From Planococcus citreus (GTDB taxonomy: Bacteria; Bacillota; Bacilli; Bacillales_A; Planococcaceae): a DNA stretch of 64,000 nucleotides. Shown piece by piece: positions 41,800 to 50,935 of the stretch (its first letter is position 1; each line of letters begins with the position of its first letter). The notes beneath the pieces are model-generated. The model searched no databases, was not told the DNA's origin, and saw only the letters and a list, made by a program, of their open reading frames with translations. The translations under genes were made by a program, and so were the position numbers. The stretch spans positions 558,001 to 622,000 of the forward strand of contig NZ_RCCP01000001.1 in assembly GCF_003664125.1 (NCBI RefSeq), read 5' to 3'.

Positions 41800-42523
41800 C
41801 CAACTCCATTCTGTCAGTATGTTTCGATGGTTTATCCGTTCTGTCCAAGTCGCCGACCGGGCTTACCACGCCGAGCACTTGCAGGCCAAGCAGTTCATCG
41901 ATATCTTCTTCCGTGCGCACCGTCGTGTTCAATTGATCGAGGACAATCGCAAGTCCAGTTCCGAGCATGAATCCGATGATCGCACCGACGGCCATATTGA
42001 ACAGCGGATCCGGCTTGACCGGCTCAGGGCTTGCAGGCATAGTGGCAGGGGCGAGTATGCTGACATTGTCGACACGCATCAAATTGCGGATTTCCTGTTC
42101 AAACACTTTGGCGGTCGTATTGGCGATCAATACCGCCTGTTGCATCGAACCGTCTTCGACTTCTAGCGTCACGACTTGTGAATCCTCGATGCTGGAGACT
42201 TCAATCCGTTCGTTCAATGACTGCACCGTTTCGTTAAGCCCGAGTTCATTGATGACTTCTGTCAAAATCGCCGGGCTCTTGATGATAACGTTATAGGTGC
42301 TGATCAATTGAAGATTCGTATCGATATCCTGCATGCTGAACTCCTGGGCATTTGCCGGGGCTTTATTGACGAGGATCTGAGTCGATGCCTGATAGACCGG
42401 CTTCATCCATAAATAACTGACAGCTGCCGCGATGGCGACAAAAGCGACAGTCATCGCGATGATGAGCGGCAGGCGTTTCTTCAAGTTCTTGAAAAATTCT
42501 TTCATATTGAATGTACTTTCCAT
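41735..42523 (-). CDS. Wzz/CapA-type polysaccharide co-polymerase (kinase adaptor)
   Basis: A 262-residue membrane protein. A Wzz domain spans two membrane segments (about residues 17-38 and 172-194) with an extracellular loop between; a cytoplasmic tail of about 65 residues is expected to activate the tyrosine kinase. The PASPEPVKPDP stretch before the second segment is typical. It overlaps the kinase gene by 65 bases. Confidence 0.88.
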   Translation of the reverse strand: MESTFNMKEFFKNLKKRLPLIIAMTVAFVAIAAAVSYLWMKPVYQASTQILVNKAPANAQEFSMQDIDTNLQLISTYNVIIKSPAILTEVINELGLNETVQSLNERIEVSSIEDSQVVTLEVEDGSMQQAVLIANTTAKVFEQEIRNLMRVDNVSILAPATMPASPEPVKPDPLFNMAVGAIIGFMLGTGLAIVLDQLNTTVRTEEDIDELLGLQVLGVVSPVGDLDRTDKPSKHTDRMELDENVEPDSVKTAARPKVGSTY

Positions 42524-42565
42524 GTCTTCACCTCATATCCCCATGTACGGGGTGATTTTGCTTGT

Positions 42566-42988
42566 TCAATGGAGCTGTTTTTCTGCAAAGCGGCCGATGA
42601 TCCACAGGCGCAGCGCTTTGCCGTTGTGTGCGTTCAACATGAGGATGATCCATAGCACTAAGCCGATCGGCATCAATAGCACTTCGGCCACCCATCCTGT
42701 CATCGGCATCATGCCGGCTGCTGTAAACAATGTGAAAAAAAGAATCGAGACGTATACGGACTGGAAAGCGTGGTAACGGACGAAACGGTTTTCCCGCTCA
42801 ACCATCAATAGGATGAAACCCGAGAAAAACCCGAGCAAATACGCAAGCGACCCCGCTACATTTTCCGAAAGGCCAAGCCCAGTGATGGAAGGCTGTGTGC
42901 TTGGGGCTTCCCGGCTCTGCTTGAAGACGGTTTGCTGCTCAAAATTGACAGGCGGTTCATTCGTCATCTTGATTTTGTTCTCAATCAT
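42566..42988 (-). CDS. DUF4870-like membrane protein
   Basis: A 140-residue protein with a soluble N-terminal 40 residues and three hydrophobic segments. The motif SENVAGSLAYLLGFFSGFIL followed by ENRFVRYHAFQS is typical of the DUF4870/Tic20-like group. It precedes the Wzz gene by 42 bases and may lead the polysaccharide operon. Function unknown. The ATG follows AAGGAGG. Confidence 0.8.
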   Translation of the reverse strand: MIENKIKMTNEPPVNFEQQTVFKQSREAPSTQPSITGLGLSENVAGSLAYLLGFFSGFILLMVERENRFVRYHAFQSVYVSILFFTLFTAAGMMPMTGWVAEVLLMPIGLVLWIILMLNAHNGKALRLWIIGRFAEKQLH

Positions 42989-43156
42989 CTGCTTTTCCTC
43001 CTTGATATCTGTCTTCCTATCGGTTAAGACCCATACTAAAGAGAGCAGGTTAAAACAAAGTTAAATAGTTTCACTAGTTTTATTTATCTAATAAATTAAT
43101 TTATAATGGCGCTTTCGTCGTGCTTATGCGCAAAGTTCCACGGGATTTTCCGCAAA

Positions 43157-43204
43157 TAAAAAAGCCGACCCGTTCGCCTCTTCGGCAATATGATCGGCCT
43201 TTCC
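43157..43204 (-). terminator. Probable terminator of the response-regulator gene
   Basis: GGCCGA / TCGGCT arms separated by about 24 bases, with a TTTTTT run in the leftward reading after the response-regulator stop. The long loop makes it weaker than the others. Confidence 0.5.
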
Positions 43205-43208
43205 ATCT

Positions 43209-43901
43209 TCAATTGGTGAACTTATACCCGAATCCCCGGACTGTCTGGATATACCGCGGAGTTGCCGGATCGTTCTCCACTTTCCGGCGCAGGTTGCTGA
43301 TGTGGACCTTGACGGTTTGGACATCGCCTTCTGAATAATAGCCCCACACTTGGTCGTATAATTGCTCGGCTGTCCAGACGCGGTTCGGCGTTTGGGCCAT
43401 CAAGAGCAATAATTGAAATTCTTTATGGTAAAGTTTCACGGGCTTGCCCTTCACATACAGCTCGCGTGAATCGACATGGATATGAAGGTCGCCGAATTTC
43501 AGGATCGATAGCTTATCCTCTTCCCCGCTCTTCCAGCCATTGCGGCGCAGGATCGCTTTGACGCGCGCTTCCAACTCTGTGAAATCGAAGGGTTTGGTGA
43601 TATAATCATCGCCGCCCACTTCCAGCCCTTGGATTTTATAGGCGAGTTCTTTCCTATAGCTGACGAAAAGGATCGGCGTCTTGGTGCGTATCCGGATTTT
43701 CTCGCACAATTCCAAGCCGCTCATGCCAGGCATTTCGATATCCAGCAAGATCAGGTCCGGAGTTTCTTTCGACAGCACGTCCATCGCTTCATAGCCATCT
43801 TCCGCCTCGATGATTTCATAGCCTTTCTTTACCAGGAACAAACGCATCAATTCGCGGATGCCGTCTTCGTCTTCGACAATCAATACAGTCGCACTGTTCA
43901 T
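43209..43901 (-). CDS. OmpR/PhoB-family response regulator
   Basis: A 230-residue two-component regulator. The receiver has the acidic pair D11/E12, phospho-acceptor D54 (LILLDIEMPGM) and the KPF loop; the C-terminal winged helix ends VRGFGYKF. It starts at ATG 43901, 6 bases after GGGAGGG, and lies 18 bases after the hybrid kinase gene, its obvious partner. Target genes are not evident. Confidence 0.92.
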   Translation of the reverse strand: MNSATVLIVEDEDGIRELMRLFLVKKGYEIIEAEDGYEAMDVLSKETPDLILLDIEMPGMSGLELCEKIRIRTKTPILFVSYRKELAYKIQGLEVGGDDYITKPFDFTELEARVKAILRRNGWKSGEEDKLSILKFGDLHIHVDSRELYVKGKPVKLYHKEFQLLLLMAQTPNRVWTAEQLYDQVWGYYSEGDVQTVKVHISNLRRKVENDPATPRYIQTVRGFGYKFTN

Positions 43902-43919
43902 GAAAATCCCTCCCATGTG

Positions 43920-46900
43920 TTAGTATCTCAAGGGCAGGGCAATGATGAATGTGCTGCCTGCGCCTTCTTCGCTTTCTGCCCAGATTTCGCCTTTATGTGA
44001 TTGGATGATTTCTTTGGCAATCGCAAGACCAAGTCCGCTTCCTTTATAATGGATCGATTCATCGATTTTGAAAAACCGGTCGAATATATGCGGCAACGCC
44101 TCTTTTTGAATTCCGCATCCATTATCTTCTACACGGATGATCAATTCGCCGTCCGCTTCCGTTTCGTCCAGTACATGTGCGCTTGCCCGGATGCTTGTCG
44201 ATAAAGTGATGCGCCCTTCTTCCGGCGATGTGTGCTTGACCGCGTTCCACAATAAATTCGAGAAAACTTGGTCGACACGGTCCACGTCGACCAAAAGCCG
44301 CCAATCAGCTGGCCGTTCTTTTCCACTTGGCCCTTCGAATCGGAAGCGCCTGCCGCTTTGCGCAAGATCCGCTTCCATTGATGCCGCAATCCGCCCCAGC
44401 CACTCATCAAGCTTCAATTCCCCGAAACGCAACGTCATATTGCCGGATTTGTATTTCGACAGTTCGACTAGGTCTTCCGTCAAACGCTCGAGCAATAAAA
44501 GTTTTTTGTGGATCATATCCAAATACCGGGGATTGTTTTCCTCGATCAAACTCTCTTTTACAGCCTGGATATAGCTATGGATCAAGGTGATTGGTGTGCC
44601 CAGTTCATGCGAAATCGCCGACAGCATCTCATTGCGGGATTTCTCGACTTCCTGGATTTCGTCATTCACCGTCAATAAGTTCATATTGGTGATCTCCAAA
44701 GCCATCGTCCGCTCTTTGACGTTGCGTTCAAGGAAGAAATTCAAATTGGTGATTTCCTGTGTCATGCTGCGAAGCGTAGCAAGCGTTTCCACTCTCATCA
44801 AAAATTCTTCGACATCGCATGGTTTCACTAAATAATCGTTGGCCCCTGCACTGAACGCATTCGTTTTTTCCCTGACACTTTCCTTGTCGGACAACATCAA
44901 AATCGGCAATTCCGTCAGAGTCGCATTGACCCGGATGCGGCGGCATAATTCGTCTCCTGCCATATCCGCAAGCTCGTCGTCGAGAATGACCAAATCCGCC
45001 GGCCGATTCTCCAAATGCACGAGCGCTTCTTCGCCACAGCTGACGCCTTCCGCCTTATACCCTTCTCCTTTAAGCTGATGGATCAGCATCAACCGGTTGA
45101 CTTCCTCCGCCTCTACGACCAAAATGCGTAACCCTTTCCTGACATTCTTTTCCTTGACCAGCGAATCTGCCAGTTGCGAAGCCGTCAGTTCCCTGATTTC
45201 TGTCGGGGGCGTGGATTCCTGTTCCCGTTCTTCTTCTGTAAGCGGCAGCGTGAAGGTAAAAGAAGAGCCTTTCCCAGGGGCCGATTCCGCTTTAAGCCAG
45301 CCCCCCTGCATTTCCACAAGCCTTTTGGTGATTTTCAGCCCCATCCCGATGCCTAGATGTGGTGTTGTTGAATTGCCGATCGGTTCAAACAAACGATCCA
45401 GTTGCTCTTCTTCCATTCCACTTCCAGTGTCTTTGACCGTAATGGCGACTTGTTTTTTGATGATTTTTGCAGTAATGATGATTTCTCCACTATCTGTATG
45501 CTCCACCGCATTGCCGACAAGATTATAGAGTACTTGGCGCACCCGTTCGGGATCAGCGATTGCTTCCGGGAAGTCAGCGGGAATTGTGTGCTTTAAGCTA
45601 ACTTCGCTCGATTTCAGCAAAGGGGTGCACAACCGAATCACGGAATCCGCAACGCCCGGCAGTTTCACTTTCTCCAGATGCAAAGATAGCATGTGGTGTT
45701 TCGGGCCTGAAAAATCCAATGTTTCATTGATCATCCGCGCCAGCTTTTTACCGCTCTCAGAAATCGTCTCCAATTGCTGGATAACAGAAGGCGGCATTTT
45801 GCTATAGGCTGATTCTTGAAGGGATTCTGCAATTCCAACCATTCCGTAAAGCGGCGTGCGCAAGCTATGGGAAGTGATCGCAAGTAACTCATCTTTACGT
45901 TCATTGACTTGACGAAGCCGCTCGATTTCAATGCGCTGCCGTTCAACGGAACTGCGCTCGCGCTGAAGCCTTTCTTGTTCCCTGATTTTCTCTTTGTCTC
46001 TCAGCGCCAATGCAGCGAACAGGACAGCGAAGACCCCTAAGAAGAAAATCAAGCCTTGGGCCGCCATGGTAATCGGCAAGACCCCTGAAACGTAAAGTGC
46101 ATTAAATAAGACAGCGGCTAAAAAGAAGATCAAAGATACCAGATAGTAACGGGCATGAACCACTCCCCTTTTCATCCCATAGACTGCCAATAACAGGCTG
46201 ACAACCAATGTCGCACCAAGAGCCAGCGTCAGCAGCAGCCTCGCCCATTCAAACGAAATGAATAAAGTGGTTAACACTACTGCATTGAATAGGAGCAATG
46301 CCTTGATCATCCGGTCCGTTTCAGGCAAATGGCGCTTCGTATTCAATAAGCCTTCCGTCAGCAGTGTCGCAGACAGCGAAGACAGCCCGACAATGAAAAA
46401 TACACTATAGCCATTCCATAAATCCAGCTCCGGCCAAATAACATCAAGACTCAAACCCGCTGCAGAAGAAAAAAGGAAAAAGGCGGTTATCGCATAAATG
46501 ACGAAATACAAATAGGCGCGCTGCCGCACTGTGATGAAACGGTGGACATAATAGAACAAAAACATTAAACCAAGCCCACCGAGCACACCGACAAACGCAA
46601 CCTGTTGCCTGGTCTGGCTCTCAAACGCTTCCCGCTCCCAAACGGTAACCGGCAATTGAATCGGCGCAGAAGATTCAACGCGCATCCAGTAAATGGCCGA
46701 TTCGCCTGTGGGCGGAGATATCGGAAAGACTGCCGTCCTATGGATAATTTCCGTATCCGCCTCCTGGCCACTGCGAACTACCGTAAATCCTCCTTCGCCA
46801 TCATCCGTATAAAGACTCACTTGATCGACGCTCGAAGATCCCAGTTCGAGAAGCCATTCCTTCTCGGCATGAGCCATATTTCCCACTTCCAGCATTAGCC

Positions 46901-47180
46901 AATACACTGATGAGCTAAAACCGATATTCATCGGGTTATTGCTAGCAGGCATAAAATTCCAAGCATGAGGCGGCTGTTGGATATCTTCAATTTGCAGATT
47001 GCCTGATTCATCTTCCAGAACAGAAAGCCGGCTGCCCGCAGCAACTTCTTGCTGGGCATCATCCAGCACGAGCAGATTGCCGGAATCGGCTGAAGTATTC
47101 ATGCCGGCACCCGAAAGCGCCATACAGCATACGAGAAAAAAGAATAGAGCTGAGTTTATCTTTCTCTTGGAATAACCCAT
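43920..47180 (-). CDS. Hybrid sensor histidine kinase with 7TMR-DISM input and two kinase cores
   Basis: A 1086-residue membrane kinase. Signal peptide about residues 1-31; DISMED2 extracellular domain about 45-175; 7TM block about 193-392; first HisKA with H438 and HATPase to about 648; receiver about 684-805 with phospho-acceptor D734; second HisKA with H858 and a second HATPase to the end. Two complete kinase cores flanking a receiver is unusual. It may run an internal relay before the OmpR-type regulator downstream. The extracellular domain suggests a carbohydrate ligand (inference). Confidence 0.92.
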   Translation of the reverse strand: MGYSKRKINSALFFFLVCCMALSGAGMNTSADSGNLLVLDDAQQEVAAGSRLSVLEDESGNLQIEDIQQPPHAWNFMPASNNPMNIGFSSSVYWLMLEVGNMAHAEKEWLLELGSSSVDQVSLYTDDGEGGFTVVRSGQEADTEIIHRTAVFPISPPTGESAIYWMRVESSAPIQLPVTVWEREAFESQTRQQVAFVGVLGGLGLMFLFYYVHRFITVRQRAYLYFVIYAITAFFLFSSAAGLSLDVIWPELDLWNGYSVFFIVGLSSLSATLLTEGLLNTKRHLPETDRMIKALLLFNAVVLTTLFISFEWARLLLTLALGATLVVSLLLAVYGMKRGVVHARYYLVSLIFFLAAVLFNALYVSGVLPITMAAQGLIFFLGVFAVLFAALALRDKEKIREQERLQRERSSVERQRIEIERLRQVNERKDELLAITSHSLRTPLYGMVGIAESLQESAYSKMPPSVIQQLETISESGKKLARMINETLDFSGPKHHMLSLHLEKVKLPGVADSVIRLCTPLLKSSEVSLKHTIPADFPEAIADPERVRQVLYNLVGNAVEHTDSGEIIITAKIIKKQVAITVKDTGSGMEEEQLDRLFEPIGNSTTPHLGIGMGLKITKRLVEMQGGWLKAESAPGKGSSFTFTLPLTEEEREQESTPPTEIRELTASQLADSLVKEKNVRKGLRILVVEAEEVNRLMLIHQLKGEGYKAEGVSCGEEALVHLENRPADLVILDDELADMAGDELCRRIRVNATLTELPILMLSDKESVREKTNAFSAGANDYLVKPCDVEEFLMRVETLATLRSMTQEITNLNFFLERNVKERTMALEITNMNLLTVNDEIQEVEKSRNEMLSAISHELGTPITLIHSYIQAVKESLIEENNPRYLDMIHKKLLLLERLTEDLVELSKYKSGNMTLRFGELKLDEWLGRIAASMEADLAQSGRRFRFEGPSGKERPADWRLLVDVDRVDQVFSNLLWNAVKHTSPEEGRITLSTSIRASAHVLDETEADGELIIRVEDNGCGIQKEALPHIFDRFFKIDESIHYKGSGLGLAIAKEIIQSHKGEIWAESEEGAGSTFIIALPLRY

Positions 47181-47485
47181 GGAACAGCACCTCTTTTATC
47201 CGAATTATCAGATATCTACAGTTTTCAGCAGCTCTTGTGTTGAATGCGACAACGAAACGCAGAAAATAATCATTTGACCTAAGGCAAAAGATTTATTTTT
47301 TATTTTTTTAATCCATATTATGTATATTAACTAGGTTTATTGATTTAACGAAATCATATCATTTATCACAGGAAAAGAAAACCATTTTAATTTCCGAATA
47401 TTCAAATATATATTTAGAACTATGGTTTTTACATCATTTTATTCCCCTTAGTCCGAAAGCATTAAAAAAAGCCATAAGCTTCTGC
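47181..47485. other. AT-rich intergenic region
   Basis: About 305 bases between the cyclase and the hybrid kinase, clearly richer in A and T than its surroundings (for example TTTATTTTTTATTTTTTTAA near 47290). It should hold the kinase promoter, but I find no confident -35/-10 pair or RNA gene. The terminator of the cyclase gene occupies its left end. Confidence 0.5.
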
Positions 47486-47493
47486 TTACGGCT
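47463..47493 (-). terminator. Terminator of the diguanylate cyclase gene
   Basis: GCCGTAAGC / GCTTATGGC stem with a 4-base loop and a TTTTTTT run in the leftward reading. It overlaps the last codons of the gene. Confidence 0.75.
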
Positions 47494-49156
47494 GCAATAT
47501 TTTAATTGTATCGGTTTCGTTTCCTTTTGCTTGGTACATCGCCTTATCCGCCCGCCTTAGAATAGAGGAAATGCTTTCCTCTGCGGATAAGGCTATAGCT
47601 GTCCCTAAGCTGAAATTGACCGGAACGAGATTGCCTTGGATGGTCCAGTCTCCTGTAAGCTCCGCACGGATTTTTTCAGCAGCTGCTAGCGCCTCTGAAT
47701 TAGTGGTTACACCTTCCAGAATTACGACGAATTCATCACCGCCCATCCTGGCAGCAACGTAGCCTGCCTTCTCCAACTTGGCTAAGCGAACTGCAAATTC
47801 CGTCAAAACCATGTCCCCGAAATCATGTCCATAATCATCATTAATGCGCTTGAAATCATCGAGATCCAACACAGCCAAGGCTATTTTCCCGTCTGTTTGC
47901 TCCTGATTTCTCAGTTTGTTGCGGCTATATTCCTGGAAATAGCGGCGGTTCGGCAGCCCGGTTAAGGAATCATGGAATGCATAATATTCCAATTGGGCTT
48001 CGTATTTCTTCTGTACTGAAATGTCACGGACAATCATGACCATATGGGAGAATGCGCCTTCCTCATCGTAGACTGGGGTCCCATTCATCTCCCCCCAAAT
48101 CCAGCCACGCCCCGGATGATCGAAGCGCAGCTGCAAGGAATATGGGCCCGCCTGTTGCACTGCCTCCTGAAACTGCTGATCCACAAGCGCTAAATCGTCT
48201 GGATGCACGTTAAAGAACGGTTTCTGCTTAACTGCTTCTTCGGAGGCAATGCCGAAAATCTCCTGGCTCGATGGGGATACATATAAATACTCCTTTTGCC
48301 TGTTCATCAAGACCACTACATCGTAAACATTTTCGGCGATCACCCTGAAATTTTTCTCACTTTCCAAATACTTGCTGACCAGCCTATCCAACTCGGTCAT
48401 GTTTTTCGCCATCATATAATAGCCCGTTACCCTGCCTTGGACGCTGATCGGGATGAATTTCACCAAACACCCGATAGCATTCCCATCCTTCGATTGCAGG
48501 CTCAGCCGGTGGTCTTTATAGAGACCCGCTGCCGCTTCCTCGAAGATTTCTTTCGATCTCACGCGTTCGCTTTGCTCAACCAAGCCGCAGAAATCCCTTC
48601 CAGCCAATTCACTGATCGGCCGCTGGACAAGCGCCCTGGCCATCCGGTTCCCGCCATTGATCTGCCCACCCAATGTCAAAGTGAATACCGCATCGCCGTT
48701 GCTTTCGAATAAGGAACGGTATTTGGCATTGCTTTCCTCCAAACGGTTCAGCGCTTCCTCCCGCGCATGTTTTGCCAACTTTTCTTCTGTCACGTCATTG
48801 ACCACGCTGACGATATGGCTGCAACGGCCGGTTTTGTCAAACATCGGCGTCAAGCGCGACTTGGAGTAACGCAGCTCCCCGTTCGGGGCATAGTAAGAAT
48901 CTTCATAAAAAATACTCGCCCCTTCCGCCAACGCCTTTTCATAGAAATGTTTCAGCTGCCGGGCAATTTCTGGTTCGTGCACTTCCCTGAAAGACTTTCC
49001 AAGAACGGAGCCATCCAACTGAGTATTGGTTTTTACCGCCTCGTTGATGAATTCATAAACCCAAGCATCCGGCTCGACTCTGACAATGAAAATCATCTCT
49101 TCTATACCTTCGAGCAATACACGCTCCAACGCCAACCGTTCAGGCTTGCTCCCCAT
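47486..49156 (-). CDS. Diguanylate cyclase with three PAS domains
   Basis: A 556-residue cytosolic protein: three PAS modules (about residues 8-130, 132-250 and 262-380, the last with a PAC-type WIWGEMNGTPVYDEEG) and a GGDEF domain (about 390-556). The active site is intact (RMGGDEFVVILEG). The usual inhibitory I-site RxxD is absent (EKAG in that place), so no product feedback is expected. It should make c-di-GMP, possibly for the exopolysaccharide locus at 57-64 kb. The ATG follows GGGG. Confidence 0.9.
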   Translation of the reverse strand: MGSKPERLALERVLLEGIEEMIFIVRVEPDAWVYEFINEAVKTNTQLDGSVLGKSFREVHEPEIARQLKHFYEKALAEGASIFYEDSYYAPNGELRYSKSRLTPMFDKTGRCSHIVSVVNDVTEEKLAKHAREEALNRLEESNAKYRSLFESNGDAVFTLTLGGQINGGNRMARALVQRPISELAGRDFCGLVEQSERVRSKEIFEEAAAGLYKDHRLSLQSKDGNAIGCLVKFIPISVQGRVTGYYMMAKNMTELDRLVSKYLESEKNFRVIAENVYDVVVLMNRQKEYLYVSPSSQEIFGIASEEAVKQKPFFNVHPDDLALVDQQFQEAVQQAGPYSLQLRFDHPGRGWIWGEMNGTPVYDEEGAFSHMVMIVRDISVQKKYEAQLEYYAFHDSLTGLPNRRYFQEYSRNKLRNQEQTDGKIALAVLDLDDFKRINDDYGHDFGDMVLTEFAVRLAKLEKAGYVAARMGGDEFVVILEGVTTNSEALAAAEKIRAELTGDWTIQGNLVPVNFSLGTAIALSAEESISSILRRADKAMYQAKGNETDTIKILQP

Positions 49157-49332
49157 CTACAATACCCCACTTCCCCCGAAATGCCACTGACTTGTTTAAC
49201 TTGTTTTATCTTCTTTAACATCTTATCAGATTTTCAATCCAGCAGGAACTTTCCGCCTAGCTAAAAAGCTTGCCGCCACTATTTTTCACCTTCAATTCAG
49301 CTGGTTCCACTGGCCTAGCCGCCAAGCACCCT

Positions 49333-49363
49333 TTGAGCCAAGAGTCTCCTTATCCGCTATAAT
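49333..49363 (+). promoter_or_regulatory. Putative promoter of the TANGO2-like gene
   Basis: TTGAGC (49333-49338), 19 bases, TATAAT (49358-49363); perfect -10 box, long spacer. Confidence 0.45.
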
Positions 49364-49434
49364 AAAATCAACTTTATCCGGCTAAATGATTTCAGTGTTC
49401 GATTCCTAACCGGATCGATTAAGGAGGATCCATT

Positions 49435-50193
49435 ATGTGTTTGATCAATTTGCAATTCCAGCAGCACCCCCGCTACAAACTGATTGTCGCCGCGAACCGC
49501 GATGAGTTTTATGGCCGCCCTGCTGCGCCCGCCCATTTCTGGGAAGACTTACCCGGGATTCTCGCCGGCCGTGATTTAAGCCAGATGGGCACTTGGCTCG
49601 GCGTGAATAAATCCGGCAGTTTCGCTGCGCTAACCAATTACCGGGACCCTGAACATATGGCAGCTGGCGCCAAGTCACGCGGCGAACTAGTCACTCAATT
49701 TCTTGATGGCCATATCTCCCCCGAAGATTATCTGCGGGCAATCAATGATCAGGATTATGCCGGATTCAATTTAATCGCCGGCGATGCCGAAGGGCTTTAT
49801 TATTACAACAATATCCACGGAGAACCGGTAAAAGTTCCACCCGGCACTCATGGATTGAGCAATCATTTCCTGAACACGCCCTGGCCGAAAGTCGAGCGCG
49901 GAAAAGAAAAACTCGAAGCCTACGTATCGGTGAATGAACAATTGGAACTTGACCGGCTGTTTGAAATCTTAGCGGATGCCGAACAAGCGCCCGACCACAT
50001 GCTTCCAAAAACCGGAGTCGGCCTGGACTTGGAGCGAGCGCTTTCTCCCATGTTCATCAAAATGCCTGACTACGGGACGCGTTCCGCAACGGTGTTGCTC
50101 ATCGGCCATGACGGGCTTGTCACTTTCGCTGAACGCAGCTACGAAAACGGCGAGTTCCGTGAAGACCGCAAATACGAATTCCAGATTCCCTGA
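49435..50193 (+). CDS. NRDE/TANGO2 family protein
   Basis: A 252-residue protein that begins MCLINLQFQQHP with the family motif AANRDEFYGRPA (N-R-D-E), then WLGVNKSGSFAALTNYR and GLSNHFLNTPWPKVERGK. These match the TANGO2/NRDE group, linked in eukaryotes to heme or lipid handling; bacterial function is not established. The N-terminal Cys suggests an Ntn-type fold. Strong AAGGAGG site. Confidence 0.9.
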   Translation: MCLINLQFQQHPRYKLIVAANRDEFYGRPAAPAHFWEDLPGILAGRDLSQMGTWLGVNKSGSFAALTNYRDPEHMAAGAKSRGELVTQFLDGHISPEDYLRAINDQDYAGFNLIAGDAEGLYYYNNIHGEPVKVPPGTHGLSNHFLNTPWPKVERGKEKLEAYVSVNEQLELDRLFEILADAEQAPDHMLPKTGVGLDLERALSPMFIKMPDYGTRSATVLLIGHDGLVTFAERSYENGEFREDRKYEFQIP

Positions 50194-50311
50194 AAACGGC
50201 CATCAACAAGGCTTACAGCTGTCTCTAGAGATCTCATTGAATTCCGGGAAGCAACTTTATGCATTTTCCTCTTCTCCATAGAAATGATCTCCAATAAAAT
50301 AAGCCCATAAG

Positions 50312-50342
50312 AAACCCCAAGCGGATGACCCGCTTGGGGTTA
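50312..50342 (-). terminator. Terminator of the SRPBCC gene
   Basis: AACCCCAAGCGG / CCGCTTGGGGTT stem with a short ATGAC loop. It lies just after the leftward SRPBCC gene. Confidence 0.85.
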
Positions 50343-50352
50343 AATTCAACTC

Positions 50353-50838
50353 CTATGCAAAATCGACGCCCATGCTTTCGAACAAGCGCTTATATTCAGG
50401 ATACCAGCGCTCCCATTCAGAAGTGCGCTCTATTCCATGGCCATCTAAAATGGCTTCCATAATATCCAGCGCCACATGCCACCCGGCAACATCTTTCGGG
50501 GTTTGATCTGTAATATCCGGTAAAGTTTCGACCATTTTCACTCTCGTGCCTTGGCCATCCGGGCTCAGTTCAAAATGCACATGGTCGTCTCCCCATTCAA
50601 ATGCAAGAATCTCGCCTTTTTTATAGTCGGTAATAGGAAATTCTTTCTTTTTCCCATGGCCCATTTCCAGTGTCAGATGGCCAGATTCGCCTTCTTCTTC
50701 CATTTGAAGCCCTGAAAACCAGCGATGGATTTTGTGGTTGTCTGTCAGCATTGCCCATACTTGCTCTGGGGAATGCTCAAAGTATCTGTCGAATGTGGCG
50801 TTGTAGCCGGTAGGATTTTTAGTGATTTCTGCTGTCAT
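50353..50838 (-). CDS. SRPBCC domain protein (AHSA1-like)
   Basis: A 161-residue START/Bet v1-like protein. It begins with ATFDRYFEHSPEQVWAMLTD and has the HRWFSG and ADWxVALD-like (VAGWHVALDIME) segments of the activator-of-Hsp90-ATPase-1-like group. Such proteins bind small hydrophobic ligands; no ligand can be named. Monocistronic, with a GAGGAGG site. Confidence 0.87.
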   Translation of the reverse strand: MTAEITKNPTGYNATFDRYFEHSPEQVWAMLTDNHKIHRWFSGLQMEEEGESGHLTLEMGHGKKKEFPITDYKKGEILAFEWGDDHVHFELSPDGQGTRVKMVETLPDITDQTPKDVAGWHVALDIMEAILDGHGIERTSEWERWYPEYKRLFESMGVDFA

Positions 50839-50935
50839 TGAAATTCCTCCTCCACTCGTCTTTATTCATAGTATACCCAAGTTCCGTGTGTTTTCTACTT
50901 AAATCGGGTATATTGTGCGGGAGGAGCTGAAAACG

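Noticed and set aside
47181..47485. Small RNA or riboswitch in the AT-rich gap
   Set aside because: No conserved riboswitch blocks and no stem followed by a T-run other than the cyclase terminator.
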